From contig NZ_LPUF01000001.1 of assembly GCF_002072955.1 (NCBI RefSeq), positions 1,448,896 through 1,512,895 on the forward strand: a stretch of DNA of 64,000 bases, in the 5' to 3' direction. The notes below the pieces were generated by a model that was not told where the DNA came from, did not search any database, and worked only from the letters and a program-made list of their open reading frames with translations. Positions 7,717 to 21,392 of the stretch are shown here, in pieces. The stretch is from Methyloprofundus sedimenti (lineage in GTDB: Bacteria; Pseudomonadota; Gammaproteobacteria; Methylococcales; Methylomonadaceae). How positions within the stretch are numbered: the stretch's first letter is position 1; the number at the start of each line of letters is the position of its first letter. The translations under genes were made by a program, and so were the position numbers.

Positions 7717-10077
7717 ATGTTTTCTTTCAAGCATAAACTCAGCATTTTTATTTTAGTTGGCAGTATATACAGCACGGGAGCAGTCGCTAAAATGCAATAT
7801 TTTCCACCTGAAATGCAATCAGAACTACATGCAGCTTATATTGCCAAAGGTAAAGACTATCAGCCTCGTTCGGCTAATCTTTTAGATAATGGACAGCCTG
7901 CTTATATTAATCAACTTATTCTTCAGGATTCGCCCTACTTAATTCAACATGCGCATAACCCGGTACATTGGTATCCCTGGGGAGAAGACGCATTTGCCCG
8001 GGCTAAACGCGAAAATAAACCTGTGTTTTTATCCATAGGCTACTCTACCTGTCACTGGTGTCATGTGATGGAAGAAGAGAGTTTTGATAATCCGGCGATT
8101 GCTGCGGTTTTAAACCAGCATTTCATTGCAATCAAGGTCGACAGAGAATGCCGCCCAGATATTGATACAGTTTATATGCAGGCAATTACCCTGTTAACTG
8201 GACGGGGTGGCTGGCCTATGTCGAGTTTTTTAACTCCCGAAGGTAAAACCTTTCTGGGTGATAGTTATTTCCCGCCAGAACCGTTTAAAGAATTATTACT
8301 GCGTGTCAATGACGCGTGGCAGCAGCAACAAGCTTTAGTCTTGCAACGTGCGGATGCAATCGCAAAAGCGGTCGCCAGTACTCAGGAAAATAATCAACAA
8401 AGCCAGACACTTGATAGTGCTTTGTTCAAGCAAACAGCAGAAAATTTATTTAGCGTACAAGACCGGAAATATGGGGGTTTCGGTCAGAATATGAAATTTC
8501 CAAATGAGACACTGTTAATGTATTTGTGCGATGATTATCAACGCTATGATAATAAACAATCGCTGGCGGTTGTTGAGGCCAGTATACAGGCAATGGCTCA
8601 GGGCGGGATTTATGATCAGGTGGGTGGCGGTTTTCATCGTTACGCTACCGACAGGCAGTGGCAGGTTCCGCATTTTGAGAAGATGTTATACAACCAGGCT
8701 CAGTTGGCGCAAGTCTATTTGCTCGCCTATCAACTGACGGGCAAAGCAGAGTATGCGCGTATTGCTCAGCAAACTCTGGATTATGTACTCAATGATATGC
8801 GTGCAAAAGAAGGTGGTTTTTATTCTGCTACAGATGCTGATAGTAATGGTGTGGAAGGCGAGTTTTTTGTCTGGACTCCTGAGCAAATTAAGAAAGCTTT
8901 GAGTCCAGAGCTTGCTGAAAGAGCAATTGATGTATACGCCATCACCTCACAAGGTAATTTTGAGGGGCATAATATTTTACATTTACCTCTTAGCCTGGAA
9001 AGCTACGCCGAGAAAAATGATCTTTCCCTACCTTTGTTACTTCTTGAAATTGAACAAATCAGGCAGGGATTAAAACAAAAACGTCAACAACGTATCGCGC
9101 CATTACGTGATGATAAAATTGTCACCGCCTGGAATGCAATGATGATCGAAAGCCTGGCTCTGGCTGCCGAAGTATTACAGCAACCAGAATATCTTATTGC
9201 AGCTGAAAAAGCAGCTAACTGGCTATGGCAAAACAACCGACAATCTAGCGGCAAATTTTGGCGGATCCATTGGCAAGGGAGTTCTTCAGTCAATGCTAAT
9301 CAGCAAGACTATGCGTTTTTTGTCAGTGCTTTAATTAAATTATATGATCAAACCGGCGACCAGCAATGGTTTGACAAAGCCGAACAATTGACTGATATTA
9401 TGATCAAACAGTTCTGGGATAAAAAGGACTACGGTTTTTTTATGAATAGCGGGGCTGAAACTCAATCCATGATGTTGCGTCCTAAAGATATTCAAGATAA
9501 TGCATTGCCATCAGCGAATGCTGTTGCCGTGCATGTGCTAGCGCAATTATCTAAGCGCACCCCAAATCCTGAATATCCTGATAAGGCGGCCGCCGCTCTG
9601 GCTGCTTTTTCTGCAAAAGTCACTGCGGAGCCAACCAGTTATACCCGGTTACTGAGTGCGGCGGCTGGATTGAATTATGCACAGGTGGGGAGTATACAAT
9701 ATGCGGCTAAAGGCGCAGTGACACTTCGCGCCAAACGTATGGCAGATAATCAACTGCAAGTGATTCTATCTGTAAAACCCGGCTGGCATATTAATGCCCA
9801 GAAACCACTGCAAGACTACCTGATTCCAACAAAAATTAGTTTACCTAATAATGAACTGGATAAAGTGATTTATCCGCCTGCCATCTTGAAAAAACTAAGT
9901 TTTGGGCAGCAAAAATTAGCCCTCTATGAAAATCAGCTAACTGTGCAGGCCACATTACCCGAGACACTTAAAGATAATCCTTATATACATATTCAAATTC
10001 AGTTGCAGGCTTGTAATGATAAGCATTGTTTGGCTCCTGAAATATTAACACTTGGTGTGGCAAGGTTTATAAACTGA
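7717..10077 (+). CDS. DUF255 thioredoxin-domain protein with C-terminal DsbD-alpha-like domain
   Basis: 786-aa protein. An N-terminal signal-like segment (residues 1-24) is followed by the DUF255/YyaL (SPATA20) thioredoxin fold, with CHWC at residues 112-115 inside [15 protein letters not shown] large alpha/alpha barrel resembling the N-acylglucosamine 2-epimerase family follows, with the motifs [14 protein letters not shown] and [12 protein letters not shown]. The last 130 residues or so ([16 protein letters not shown] ... [14 protein letters not shown]) resemble the periplasmic alpha domain of the thiol:disulfide interchange protein DsbD, including a Cys pair with Asn-Asp-Lys-His between. 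This fusion suggests a periplasmic redox role. The enzymatic reaction of DUF255 proteins is not known. Confidence 0.8.
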   Translation: MFSFKHKLSIFILVGSIYSTGAVAKMQYFPPEMQSELHAAYIAKGKDYQPRSANLLDNGQPAYINQLILQDSPYLIQHAHNPVHWYPWGEDAFARAKRENKPVFLSIGYSTCHWCHVMEEESFDNPAIAAVLNQHFIAIKVDRECRPDIDTVYMQAITLLTGRGGWPMSSFLTPEGKTFLGDSYFPPEPFKELLLRVNDAWQQQQALVLQRADAIAKAVASTQENNQQSQTLDSALFKQTAENLFSVQDRKYGGFGQNMKFPNETLLMYLCDDYQRYDNKQSLAVVEASIQAMAQGGIYDQVGGGFHRYATDRQWQVPHFEKMLYNQAQLAQVYLLAYQLTGKAEYARIAQQTLDYVLNDMRAKEGGFYSATDADSNGVEGEFFVWTPEQIKKALSPELAERAIDVYAITSQGNFEGHNILHLPLSLESYAEKNDLSLPLLLLEIEQIRQGLKQKRQQRIAPLRDDKIVTAWNAMMIESLALAAEVLQQPEYLIAAEKAANWLWQNNRQSSGKFWRIHWQGSSSVNANQQDYAFFVSALIKLYDQTGDQQWFDKAEQLTDIMIKQFWDKKDYGFFMNSGAETQSMMLRPKDIQDNALPSANAVAVHVLAQLSKRTPNPEYPDKAAAALAAFSAKVTAEPTSYTRLLSAAAGLNYAQVGSIQYAAKGAVTLRAKRMADNQLQVILSVKPGWHINAQKPLQDYLIPTKISLPNNELDKVIYPPAILKKLSFGQQKLALYENQLTVQATLPETLKDNPYIHIQIQLQACNDKHCLAPEILTLGVARFIN

Positions 10078-10142
10078 TTCTATTCTAATGTGCTATTTTC
10101 AGCTCTGGTATAATTGCTTGATTTAATAACGGTAGCAAAAAT

Positions 10143-11534
10143 ATGACCAGCGACAGCTTTTCTTCTCTTCCCATTTCTAGCGCGCAAATTGCTAATCTGG
10201 ATTCGCTAGGTTATAAACAAATGACCGCTATTCAAGCCCAGGGCTTGCCTCATGTATTAGAAGGTAAGGACCTGATCGCCAAGGCAAAAACGGGCAGTGG
10301 TAAAACAGCGACTTTTGGCATAGGTTTATTAGAGCGGATTAATCCACGGTTCTTTGGTGCTCAGGCACTGGTTTTGTGCCCCACACGAGAGCTGGCTGAT
10401 CAAGTTGGCAAAGAATTGCGTAAGCTGGCTCGCAGCACACCTAATATCAAACTGGTTTTACTCTGTGGCGGTAAACCCTTTGCAGCTCAAAAAGGCTCGC
10501 TAGAACATGGGGCACATATAATCGTGGGTACGCCAGGGCGTATTCAGGATCATTTAAGCAGAGGAACCTTGACCTTGGCGGGTGTGCAGACATTAGTGCT
10601 GGATGAAGCCGACAGAATGCTGGATATGGGGTTTGCTGATGTTATAAACGAGATTATTGAACAAACACCGAAAACGCGTCAGACACTCCTGTTTTCTGCG
10701 ACCTACCCGGGCACCATTAAAAAGATGTGTGCCTCTATCCTGAATGATCCGGTAACGGTTTCTGTCGAGTCTGAACACGCCGAAAGCGTCATAGAACAAA
10801 CCTTTTATCAAGTCAAAGATCATCAGCGTAATAAAGCTCTATTAAGTCTGTTTGAACACTACCAGCCTGAGACCACAGTGGTGTTTTGTCATACTAAAAT
10901 ACAATGCGATGAAGTTGCCCGGTTTCTGCATAATCACCACATTGAGGCCCTGGCTATTCATGGCGATCTGGAGCAGCGTGAGCGTGATCAGGTACTGGTC
11001 CGCTTTGCTAACCATAGCTGCTCGGTGCTGGTTGCCACCGATGTTGCAGCGCGGGGTCTGGATATTAAAGCATTGCAGGCTGTCATTAACTTCGAATTGC
11101 CGCGTGATCCCGATATCTATGTACACCGGATTGGTCGTACCGGTCGGGCAGGGGAAACAGGTATTGCGCTGAGCCTGTTTACAGAGCAAGAACATCTACG
11201 TGTTAAGGCGATTGAAAGCTATCAAAATAAACCTTGTGTCTGTGCACAGCTAGAATTTTTGCAAGCGAATCCCGGCCTTACCTTGCAGTCACCTATGGTG
11301 ACTATTCAGCTTGATGCCGGGCGAAAAAATAAAATTCGTCCGGGTGATCTTTTGGGTGCCTTGACCGGTGATGCAGGATTATCAGGCTCTCAGATAGGAA
11401 AAATCGATATATTTGATATTTCCAGCTATGTTGCAGTAGAGCGATCAGCTTTAAACAAGGTGCTCAATTATTTTGCAAATGGCAAGGTAAAAGGACGCAG
11501 TGTTCGCGCTCGACAGGTGACTGATAGTATCTAG
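10143..11534 (+). CDS. dbpA: ATP-dependent RNA helicase DbpA
   Basis: 463-aa DEAD-box helicase that acts in large ribosomal subunit assembly. DEAD motifs are in order: Q-motif region (MTAIQAQGLP), motif I AKTGSGKT near residue 50, PTRELADQV, TPGRIQDHL, DEAD (LVLDEADRML near 153), SAT, then in the second RecA lobe ATDVAARGLD and HRIGRTGRAG. The C-terminal 75 residues (KIRPGDLLGALTG ... KGRSVRARQV) form the DbpA-specific RRM-like domain that binds hairpin 92 of 23S rRNA. Length and domain order are normal for DbpA. It is transcribed alone. Confidence 0.95.
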   Translation: MTSDSFSSLPISSAQIANLDSLGYKQMTAIQAQGLPHVLEGKDLIAKAKTGSGKTATFGIGLLERINPRFFGAQALVLCPTRELADQVGKELRKLARSTPNIKLVLLCGGKPFAAQKGSLEHGAHIIVGTPGRIQDHLSRGTLTLAGVQTLVLDEADRMLDMGFADVINEIIEQTPKTRQTLLFSATYPGTIKKMCASILNDPVTVSVESEHAESVIEQTFYQVKDHQRNKALLSLFEHYQPETTVVFCHTKIQCDEVARFLHNHHIEALAIHGDLEQRERDQVLVRFANHSCSVLVATDVAARGLDIKALQAVINFELPRDPDIYVHRIGRTGRAGETGIALSLFTEQEHLRVKAIESYQNKPCVCAQLEFLQANPGLTLQSPMVTIQLDAGRKNKIRPGDLLGALTGDAGLSGSQIGKIDIFDISSYVAVERSALNKVLNYFANGKVKGRSVRARQVTDSI

Positions 11535-11826
11535 ATCATGCCTGGCAAGATTTGATACCGTTTGGAAGTGGGGCAGTAAGGCAGAAATGATAGTGATGTG
11601 TGCGACTATTGTTTTCTGTATTGGTTTGTATCCGGTTAGTAATTTAGGTTTACGAGGTGGGCTACATCAAATTCTGCGTAACGTTGAAATTGCTCATGAT
11701 GAATATGTGAAGATCAAGGGGGAGGTTGTGGTGCAGTTTTGGTTAAAACCTGGTGGAGTTGAATTTTTCTAGTAGTGGTGCTGCTGATTCTATGCCTGAT
11801 GTTTTAAACGACTTGTAAGCCATAAA

Positions 11827-11863
11827 AAAAGGCTTCCAAGACATAAGTCTGTAGAAGCCTTTT
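11827..11863 (-). terminator. Strong rho-independent terminator
   Basis: A perfect 10-bp stem (11827-11836 with 11854-11863) joins AAAAGGCTTC to GAAGCCTTTT, with an inner AGAC/GTCT pairing. On the minus strand it is followed by seven T, placing it as the terminator of the small minus-strand gene at 11902-12069. It may also stop dbpA read-through from the other side. Confidence 0.8.
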
Positions 11864-11901
11864 GGTTGCAAGGTTTAACCGTACAAAGACGGTTGGTAAC
11901 A

Positions 11902-12069
11902 TCATGCGATGCTTCCTGTTTTACCTCGTTTACTGTTCACATTTACGTTACTAGCAATAGCCGCAGTGGCGAATAAAGCAGATGAGATGATAAATTCACC
12001 GGAAAGAAAGCCAAGCAGGCCAACCATAAATACTAATCCAGTTAAAATATCTTTGTATAAATCATTCAT
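11902..12069 (-). CDS. Small hydrophobic membrane protein (55 aa)
   Basis: A short ORF starts at an ATG preceded by GAGGAC (8 nt spacing) and ends 38 bp before a perfect terminator with a T7 tract, so it has a full gene layout. The product begins MNDLYKDILTGLVFMVGLLG. It has a hydrophobic stretch over about residues 10-42 with Gly/Ala-rich faces (one long or two short spans), then a basic, Asn/Ser/Lys-rich tail. I do not recognise the family. Its promoter is likely the AT-rich stretch near 12120-12160, which contains a TATAAT on the minus strand. It lies at the leader-distal end of the CRISPR array, and nothing shows a link to it. Confidence 0.6.
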   Translation of the reverse strand: MNDLYKDILTGLVFMVGLLGFLSGEFIISSALFATAAIASNVNVNSKRGKTGSIA

Positions 12070-12296
12070 GAGTAAGTCCTCTTAAAATTAAAAAATGGGT
12101 GTAGTTAAACTACGTATATAATTATATGGGGTTATTATAAGTTTACAATGACACTGCAGTTTAACAAATTGTTTCCTGATTGGATTTAATTGATTTATGG
12201 GTTTGTCATGTAAACCGAGTACAGGGCTGGGGAATTAGCTGGTTATTTGATTAGGTTGGCTATTCGTGGGTGGGGGGGCAGTCTATCGACGATGTA

Positions 12297-15708
<3,412 letters not shown>

Positions 15709-15883
15709 AGCCTATGCTTAACCGATTGAAATTGAAAGCTAATAAAGCTATTAATTGCGAACCTATTAAAGCATCTGCCAAAAACATTATAAATCATTCT
15801 TCTCATTAATAAAAAATTCATAACAATCAATCAACTAAGCACATAGCGAGAATTAATATTTTTATGTTCGCTTATAGTTCGCA
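15709..15883 (-). promoter_or_regulatory. CRISPR leader
   Basis: This 175-bp AT-rich non-coding stretch lies between the cas2 stop and the first (newest) repeat, the standard place of a type I-C leader. A minus-strand TATAAT at 15786-15791 is a candidate -10 box for pre-crRNA transcription; no convincing -35 was found. Short direct repeats (TTGAAATTGAAA on the plus strand, near 15725) lie close to the repeat boundary. Confidence 0.75.
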
Positions 15884-16174
15884 TTACAGTAATAACAAAC
15901 CATTTAAATCTAATACCTCTTTAGCACCAATATGCTCAACTCGACGTTCCCAATTATTACCCAAATAATAAATTCTTAAACTATCTACTGATTCATCCAT
16001 AACCGTTATTAATTCATTTTTTAGTTTTGTCCATTGCGCCATATCCACCTCAATTTCAAATACAGAATATTGAACTCGTTGTCCATATTTAAGACATAAT
16101 TTGGCCATTCTACGCAGGCGATTTGGCCCTGAATCATTTTTAAAACTAACATCGTAAGTGACTAAAATCATCAT
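15884..16174 (-). CDS. cas2: CRISPR endoribonuclease-fold Cas2 (type I-C)
   Basis: 96-aa ferredoxin-fold protein beginning MMILVTYDVSF, with the conserved Asp at residue 8, then GPNRLRRMAKLCLKYGQRVQYSVFEIEV, the family core. Together with Cas1 it forms the integrase complex that inserts new spacers at the leader end. The first or second Met may be the start. It lies 12 nt after cas1 and is the last gene before the leader and array. Confidence 0.97.
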   Translation of the reverse strand: MMILVTYDVSFKNDSGPNRLRRMAKLCLKYGQRVQYSVFEIEVDMAQWTKLKNELITVMDESVDSLRIYYLGNNWERRVEHIGAKEVLDLNGLLLL

Positions 16175-16186
16175 GCTAAATACTCT

Positions 16187-17221
16187 CTATTTCCACAAAA
16201 ATGGCACATAACTATCGCAATCACCTCTCAAAAACCGTGCTAACACTTGAGCCTGCAACCAAGGTAATAAACCTATCGGTACAGTTTCTTCAAACCACGG
16301 ATGTAGCAAGGTATCCTGTTTACGATCTTGCCATGCTGCTAATAATGTTCTGCGAGGTTCTTCTTTTAACGTAACTGATCCATTAGGTAAAGTTTCAAAA
16401 TCCTTAATGAACAGTTGCTTTCTATTAATCAACGACAAGACAAACCGGTCAACCATCGGTCTAAACTCTTCTGCTAGATCTAATGCTAAAGAAGGACGAC
16501 CACTGCGTAATTGATGTAAAAACCCACTGGCAGGATCAAGTCCTGTTGTTTCCAATGCAGAACGGCAGTCATGTGTCAGCAATGTGTAACAAAATGATAA
16601 TAAAGCATTAACAGGATCAGTGGGTGGCCTTCGTCTTCTAGTATCAAATTCAAAGTCAGGTTGACGTATCAGATGCTTAAAAACGCCAAAATACACTTGC
16701 GCGGCTTCTCCTTCACGCCCCATTAAGGTATCTATGCCTTTGCAATCGCTTAATTGTGTTAAACAACGAGTGAGTCGTTTTTCTGCTGTTTGCAATTGAG
16801 CCAAAACGTTTTTATCACTTATTTGTTCCCCATAATCACGACAATATCGCCTAATAACATAACGTTGGTTATATAGTTTTCCTGTCAGCATCGTTTGAGC
16901 AATGGCAACGCTTTTCTCTATACTATGACCCGTTAAATGTTGTGTTCTGCGTAACAACACATTGCCACTAACCGGCCCCTCAACTCTCGCTAAATATTTA
17001 CCAAACATATTTAAAAAGGTAATAGTGATACCGTTTTCGGCACAGTGCGCCATGAGATAAGGTGAAATGGTGACTTGGCCAAAACAGACTAAACCTTGTA
17101 ATTTATGAATGGGTACACGCGCTTTAGTTTCCTTTTCTACTTTTAAGACCAGATTGTCATTGTCTTTGTGTAACCAAGAGTTTTGCGTTTGAATATAAAT
17201 GACGTTGCGTAAAGGTCGCAT
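16187..17221 (-). CDS. cas1: CRISPR integrase Cas1 (type I-C)
   Basis: 344-aa Cas1, normal for type I-C. The start MRPLRNVIYIQTQ is the usual type I-C N-terminus, and the catalytic domain contains MGREGEAAQVYF (metal-binding Glu) plus the later His and Glu in LLTHDCRSALE and LAEEFRPMVDRF. It carries out spacer integration as a Cas1-Cas2 complex. It starts 2 nt after the cas4 stop, so translation is probably coupled. Confidence 0.97.
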   Translation of the reverse strand: MRPLRNVIYIQTQNSWLHKDNDNLVLKVEKETKARVPIHKLQGLVCFGQVTISPYLMAHCAENGITITFLNMFGKYLARVEGPVSGNVLLRRTQHLTGHSIEKSVAIAQTMLTGKLYNQRYVIRRYCRDYGEQISDKNVLAQLQTAEKRLTRCLTQLSDCKGIDTLMGREGEAAQVYFGVFKHLIRQPDFEFDTRRRRPPTDPVNALLSFCYTLLTHDCRSALETTGLDPASGFLHQLRSGRPSLALDLAEEFRPMVDRFVLSLINRKQLFIKDFETLPNGSVTLKEEPRRTLLAAWQDRKQDTLLHPWFEETVPIGLLPWLQAQVLARFLRGDCDSYVPFLWK

Positions 17222-17223
17222 TT

Positions 17224-17850
17224 TTAATCCTCTTTGATCTGTTCAGCTAACCATGCCGCCGCTGATTTATGAAAACCTTTTGGATGGCATTGATCAATTA
17301 GCGAGCAACGGCTACATTTTTTTGACTTATAGATGGCTTTAGGTGTGAGCTTAGTTTGTACAATCATTCGACAAGCCGCGATGGTTTCTTGTGTTAAGTT
17401 ACGTAATTCAGTATCAAAAACCACAGCGGTGCGGCGACGTACTTCACCATAAAACAAGGCTCCATCGGGTACAGTTATGCCGTGCATTTCTTCCAAACAG
17501 AGCGCTTGAGCGCATAATTGCACTTCATCGGCTCGGTGTGTCTTTGGCTTGCCGCGTTTATATTCAATCGGATAGGGTATTTCTGTGCCGTTTTCTTGTT
17601 TGTGATATTCCACGACATCGGCAATACCTTCAATTCCCAGTTCTTCGTTTGCCAAACGTAACGCCCACGCGGTACGAATCGCACCGCGTTTTTGTTGGTC
17701 TGGCTGATTGACTTTTTTGTGCAACACTTGCCCTTCTGCCGTCCATTGGTTTTCTGCCCAAACGCCTTCAAGTTCGATCAGGGCGAACTGTCTTGGACAG
17801 AACAGGTAGTGTTGGAGGCGTGAGAGAAAAATAGGCTCAAACGTTTGCAT
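17224..17850 (-). CDS. cas4: CRISPR exonuclease Cas4 (type I-C)
   Basis: 208-aa RecB-like nuclease with an iron-sulfur cluster. An N-terminal Cys lies in YLFCPRQFALIEL, the nuclease residues lie in the IEYKRGKPK region, and three C-terminal cysteines (KKCSRCSLIDQC) complete the four-Cys cluster. Cas4 trims prespacers and selects the PAM and orientation during adaptation. Its ATG lies inside the end of cas7 (14-nt overlap), so it belongs to the same transcript. Confidence 0.96.
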   Translation of the reverse strand: MQTFEPIFLSRLQHYLFCPRQFALIELEGVWAENQWTAEGQVLHKKVNQPDQQKRGAIRTAWALRLANEELGIEGIADVVEYHKQENGTEIPYPIEYKRGKPKTHRADEVQLCAQALCLEEMHGITVPDGALFYGEVRRRTAVVFDTELRNLTQETIAACRMIVQTKLTPKAIYKSKKCSRCSLIDQCHPKGFHKSAAAWLAEQIKED

Positions 17851-18709
17851 AATCTATGATTTCAACACCGTTGATTGATACATTTTCAGGATTAATTTCA
17901 ACGTTGTAGTCACTAAAATGGCGGGCTGGAACGTCTGGGTTTTTAGCCGTCACTTTGATTAGGTCAAACAGTTTATGCGCTGGTGCACTGCCCAATTTAT
18001 CCGCGTGTTTGAAGATGATGAGTTTTTGACTTGCCATCTCGCCGCGTGCCGCAGAATGGTCGTGTTCAAACATTTCAGTCAATGATTTCCATAACAACTC
18101 TAAATCTTCTTCACTAAAACCTGTTTTTTCAGCCAATGCTGCTGAAATAAATCCGTGAACACGATACAAGCCATAAGGAATAATATGTTTGCGCCCCATC
18201 GTGCGTTCTTTTTCAACGTCTTTTTCGTTGGTGACTGCCATGCGAGTGATGGAAATTTCTTGTGGAAACACAGGGTCAATGGAACGCGCGAATGCAATTT
18301 GAACTGCGCCTCGTACTGTGCCTGTATTGACTTCGGTACTCATTACTGCGCCAAAGGTACGGACATCAAAAAACTGGTCACACATGAATTTTGTTAAAGA
18401 CTGAGCTTGCTCCGCCTTATTTGGCAATTTTTTTGCGACATGCTTTAAACCTTGTGCTTCATAAGCCAGTTTATTCTGATTATTCAAAACGGCTTTTTCT
18501 TGCATATAAATTGCGTAACCTGCATTGTCACCTTGCGTCAGTTCCACATAATTGCGAATTTTGCGTTTTAAACATACATCGGTAACTAGCCCTTGATTGG
18601 TCTCAGGGTCTAAACGCGGCATATTGCCCGCGTCCGGGTCGCCATTGGGATTGCCATCTTTAATATCAAACAATAAAACAAATTCGTAGCGGTTGTTGAG
18701 TGCGGTCAT
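17837..18709 (-). CDS. cas7: Cascade backbone subunit Cas7 (Csd2)
   Basis: 290-aa type I-C Cas7. The N-terminus has the family hallmark FDIKDGNPNGDPDAGNMPR, followed by TDVCLKRKIRN, the Csd2 signature. Several copies coat the crRNA in the type I-C Cascade. It overlaps cas4 and lies 28 nt downstream of cas8c. Confidence 0.97.
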   Translation of the reverse strand: MTALNNRYEFVLLFDIKDGNPNGDPDAGNMPRLDPETNQGLVTDVCLKRKIRNYVELTQGDNAGYAIYMQEKAVLNNQNKLAYEAQGLKHVAKKLPNKAEQAQSLTKFMCDQFFDVRTFGAVMSTEVNTGTVRGAVQIAFARSIDPVFPQEISITRMAVTNEKDVEKERTMGRKHIIPYGLYRVHGFISAALAEKTGFSEEDLELLWKSLTEMFEHDHSAARGEMASQKLIIFKHADKLGSAPAHKLFDLIKVTAKNPDVPARHFSDYNVEINPENVSINGVEIIDYANV

Positions 18710-18737
18710 GGTGTGGTTTCCTTAAATTAAAAAACAA

Positions 18738-20645
18738 TTATGCTGGTACGTCAGTATTTTGCGCTGGAACTTCGCTATCTCCAGTGACAGGATTATCAAT
18801 TTCTTCACCCGTTTTCGTTTTTATTTTGCGCGTGAAACGTTGATGATAATAGCCAATCGCAAACCGCCCTTGGTCTTGCAAATTCAAATTTTTAGGATAG
18901 GAGGTTTCCATTCCTTCCTTAATTTGCCCGATTTGCCAATCCAGAGAATTGGCTAACTTTTGCCCCGTTATTTTTTTATCTTTACCGTAGGGATAAGAAT
19001 CTGTTTTTCGGATTTTGGACAGATGATTCATCATATTACGTTCTAACATCGGAAAAACCAGCGCGGGCGTGGCTGAAGCCGCCCCCCAATAACGGTCGCG
19101 AATCGTGGCTTTAATTTCTTCCCCTAATGCTTTTTTTTGCATCTCTTCAATCACGGCAAACAACCGCCCCATACGGTAAGCTGGATTTTTTTCTTCAATA
19201 TCTAAACTCATGGGTATCTCCTGATGGTTTTTTTTACTCAAACGAATGTCACGGTTAATCACCGCTTTACAAAGTGAAACGCGAATTGAACTCACTATGC
19301 CATCTAAGCGAATTCGCACTAACACTTGTGATAACAGACTTTGCGGATAAAGTTGTCCTGTAAAAATGGCACGCGCAAGATTGCCCGCCAATTGTGGTGA
19401 AATTTTCTCTGCATCCGTTTTTTGTTTGCCGTTGTCGGTATAAATAGGTGCAGTCGCATAAGTGAGCTTCCAAATTTCAGGTAAGCCATTACCGAATTGC
19501 GGTTCAAGGTGTAAATCTTGGTAATGCAGCCCAATATGTCGTGCCATTTCGTCTAAAGTTGTGGCATACCAAAAGCGAATCGCAAGACGAGCAGCATTGG
19601 GTGAAATACCTAAAACATAAAATTTAGTCGCGGGGTTAAGGTCAGGGCGAAGTTTTTGTAAAGGAATGCCTTGTGCGACTTGCTGTAATACCGTGGCTAA
19701 ACTTTGGGTTTCTTGTCCATCGGTAGGGCTGGCGGTTTCTTCGGAAGTAGAATTAATTAGATTACCTAAAAAATCTTCTTCGGCTTCTACTTCAGTTTGT
19801 TTATTAGCGGATTCTGCCCAAAAAACTGTTATTGTATCGCCAATTTTTAAACGTTGTTTGTTATGTTCGCCTCGACGCAATAGATGATTTAGCGCGGTCA
19901 CATATTTAAAAGCTGCTATTGTGCCGACACTGGCATTTTTACCACTTTTTAATCCATAAGACTCGAAAGAACTTTTGTTAAATGAAACAATAAAAGCGCC
20001 TGAAGATTGTGCTTTATCAACCCCTTTGATAGTTTTATGTGAATTGGCGATCTGTGCCATTTTACCCTCAATCAAGCACTGTCCACTCGAAAGATCTCCC
20101 ATATAGAGATCAAGAATACTCTGCCATTGTTTTTTAAATTCATCACAATCATGAACAAACTGATTGCCTAAACTCAACACCCGAAAAATAATGTTCTTCT
20201 CGAAAAAATCTTTGGTATTCCAATCGGCATACTCTTGTTTATGAATATCCCAAAAAGCAGGGAATTTTTGTAGCACTTGTAACGCTTTAGAATGTGTAGC
20301 ATCAAGCTCCTGCACTTGCTTCCAAAAAAGTTGATATTTTTCATCCAATTTATTGGGCTTTTCAGAAACACCTAAAACGTAAGCTGTGTTATCCCAGCTA
20401 TAATTAGCTTTGACCCCTGATGTTTTACCTTCAGGAAAGGCAGGCACAATAAGTGACAGCGGTTGATAAGTCGTTTTATTTTTAACCTGCTGTGCAAGGC
20501 GTATATCATCAATGTGATGAATAGAACCATCATCATTTAACACAATGCAATAGCTTATTTGCTCTGCACTCCAACCGTAAGCGGGAAGCACATTGTCCTT
20601 CTTGGTAAGCCGTTCATAATAATTAACTAACGCTTGAAGAATCAT
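18738..20645 (-). CDS. cas8c: Cascade large subunit Cas8c (Csd1)
   Basis: 635-aa Csd1-type large subunit beginning [13 protein letters not shown]. It recognises the PAM and helps open the target DNA; in known type I-C systems an internal start in cas8c also gives the small subunit Cas11c. The C-terminal 120 or so residues here are helical and could serve that role. The C-terminus ends in a short low-complexity tail of Pro, Val and Asp. The start overlaps the cas5 stop by 4 nt (ATGA), indicating translational coupling. Confidence 0.95.
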   Translation of the reverse strand: MILQALVNYYERLTKKDNVLPAYGWSAEQISYCIVLNDDGSIHHIDDIRLAQQVKNKTTYQPLSLIVPAFPEGKTSGVKANYSWDNTAYVLGVSEKPNKLDEKYQLFWKQVQELDATHSKALQVLQKFPAFWDIHKQEYADWNTKDFFEKNIIFRVLSLGNQFVHDCDEFKKQWQSILDLYMGDLSSGQCLIEGKMAQIANSHKTIKGVDKAQSSGAFIVSFNKSSFESYGLKSGKNASVGTIAAFKYVTALNHLLRRGEHNKQRLKIGDTITVFWAESANKQTEVEAEEDFLGNLINSTSEETASPTDGQETQSLATVLQQVAQGIPLQKLRPDLNPATKFYVLGISPNAARLAIRFWYATTLDEMARHIGLHYQDLHLEPQFGNGLPEIWKLTYATAPIYTDNGKQKTDAEKISPQLAGNLARAIFTGQLYPQSLLSQVLVRIRLDGIVSSIRVSLCKAVINRDIRLSKKNHQEIPMSLDIEEKNPAYRMGRLFAVIEEMQKKALGEEIKATIRDRYWGAASATPALVFPMLERNMMNHLSKIRKTDSYPYGKDKKITGQKLANSLDWQIGQIKEGMETSYPKNLNLQDQGRFAIGYYHQRFTRKIKTKTGEEIDNPVTGDSEVPAQNTDVPA

Positions 20646-21316
20646 AAAATAATCTCCTTCTGGCTAGGTATGGTGATAATGCCGTTGGTCATGCTGGCAC
20701 GAAAAAAATGAGGGGTCATGCCATTTTTAAAATCAATATCCCAGAGCATCCAACCTAAATCTTTTTCGCCGTTAAGCTGTTCATGACAGCGCGGAATTGC
20801 GGTGCGGTCTTCAATTAATTCAAAATTAGCTGTAAATTCGCGCGTCCCTAGATAGGGCTGATAAAAACATTGTCCGTTTCTGGCTCTGCGCCTAAACATA
20901 TCAATGTGTTTGCCTTCGTTATCGGATGCTTCAGCATGTTCTGTGAGTTCAAAATGTGCTTCAATCACATAACAGACATTTTTTAAAATTACCGCCGCGC
21001 GTTGTTGCCGATTTTTACCATCATCAACATGATAAATTAACTCGGAAAGATTGCCTCTATTCATAGCTTGTTTCACTTTATCTTGGCTTATCATGTCTGC
21101 CACTTCATTACGGCGGATGTTTTCAAAACAAATCGGATTTAAAACATGAATGCGGTCGATAATCCACCGAATCGCAGGTTTCCAATGAATTGCCTCTACA
21201 ATACCGCGTGCGGCGGAAGGAGTTATGACATCGTAAGAAACACGCTCTACTTTCATTTCAGGCCGGGTAAAACAGGCATTATCGCCCCAGACCTTTAAAA
21301 TAATGCCTTTGCTCAT
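20642..21316 (-). CDS. cas5c: Cas5 (Cas5d), pre-crRNA processing subunit of type I-C Cascade
   Basis: 224-aa protein starting [20 protein letters not shown], typical for Cas5d. In type I-C, Cas5 replaces Cas6: it cuts the repeat hairpin 3' base and stays on the 5' handle. A good ribosome site AGGAGA lies about 7 nt before the ATG. It is the first gene of the cas5-8-7-4-1-2 transcript and follows the 282-bp non-coding gap that carries the diverged repeat. Because Cas5 recognises the hairpin base and 3' handle of the repeat, it is the protein expected to process the RNA from that gap. Confidence 0.96.
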   Translation of the reverse strand: MSKGIILKVWGDNACFTRPEMKVERVSYDVITPSAARGIVEAIHWKPAIRWIIDRIHVLNPICFENIRRNEVADMISQDKVKQAMNRGNLSELIYHVDDGKNRQQRAAVILKNVCYVIEAHFELTEHAEASDNEGKHIDMFRRRARNGQCFYQPYLGTREFTANFELIEDRTAIPRCHEQLNGEKDLGWMLWDIDFKNGMTPHFFRASMTNGIITIPSQKEIIL

Positions 21317-21344
21317 ATTGTCTCCTTTTTAATGTGTAAATCCA

Positions 21345-21369
21345 CATCACCGATGTTTAGTCGGTGATG
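21345..21369 (-). other. Hairpin at the end of the spacer-like sequence
   Basis: CATCACCGA and TCGGTGATG form a perfect 9-bp stem with a 7-nt loop, in the cas5 5' leader. It starts about 23 nt after the diverged repeat and could define the 3' end of the crRNA-like RNA in place of a second repeat. There is no T-run, so simple termination is unlikely. Confidence 0.6.
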
Positions 21370-21392
21370 ACTTTCTTTCTCAAACATTTGTA
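21361..21392 (-). ncRNA. Spacer-like guide segment next to the diverged repeat
   Basis: This is the minus-strand sequence that directly follows the diverged repeat, in the place of a spacer. It begins TACAAATGTTTGAG. Its first 11 bases match the site at 21576-21586 at 10 positions, differing only at position 3, behind a TTC motif. They also match the site at 24208-24218 at all 11 positions, without TTC. A full spacer of 32 nt would end inside the hairpin at 21345-21369. Guide function is inference. Confidence 0.55.

Noticed and set aside
11587-11772. Open frame of 61 codons after dbpA
   Set aside because: No family resemblance, no strong ribosome site and mixed composition; it is left as intergenic.
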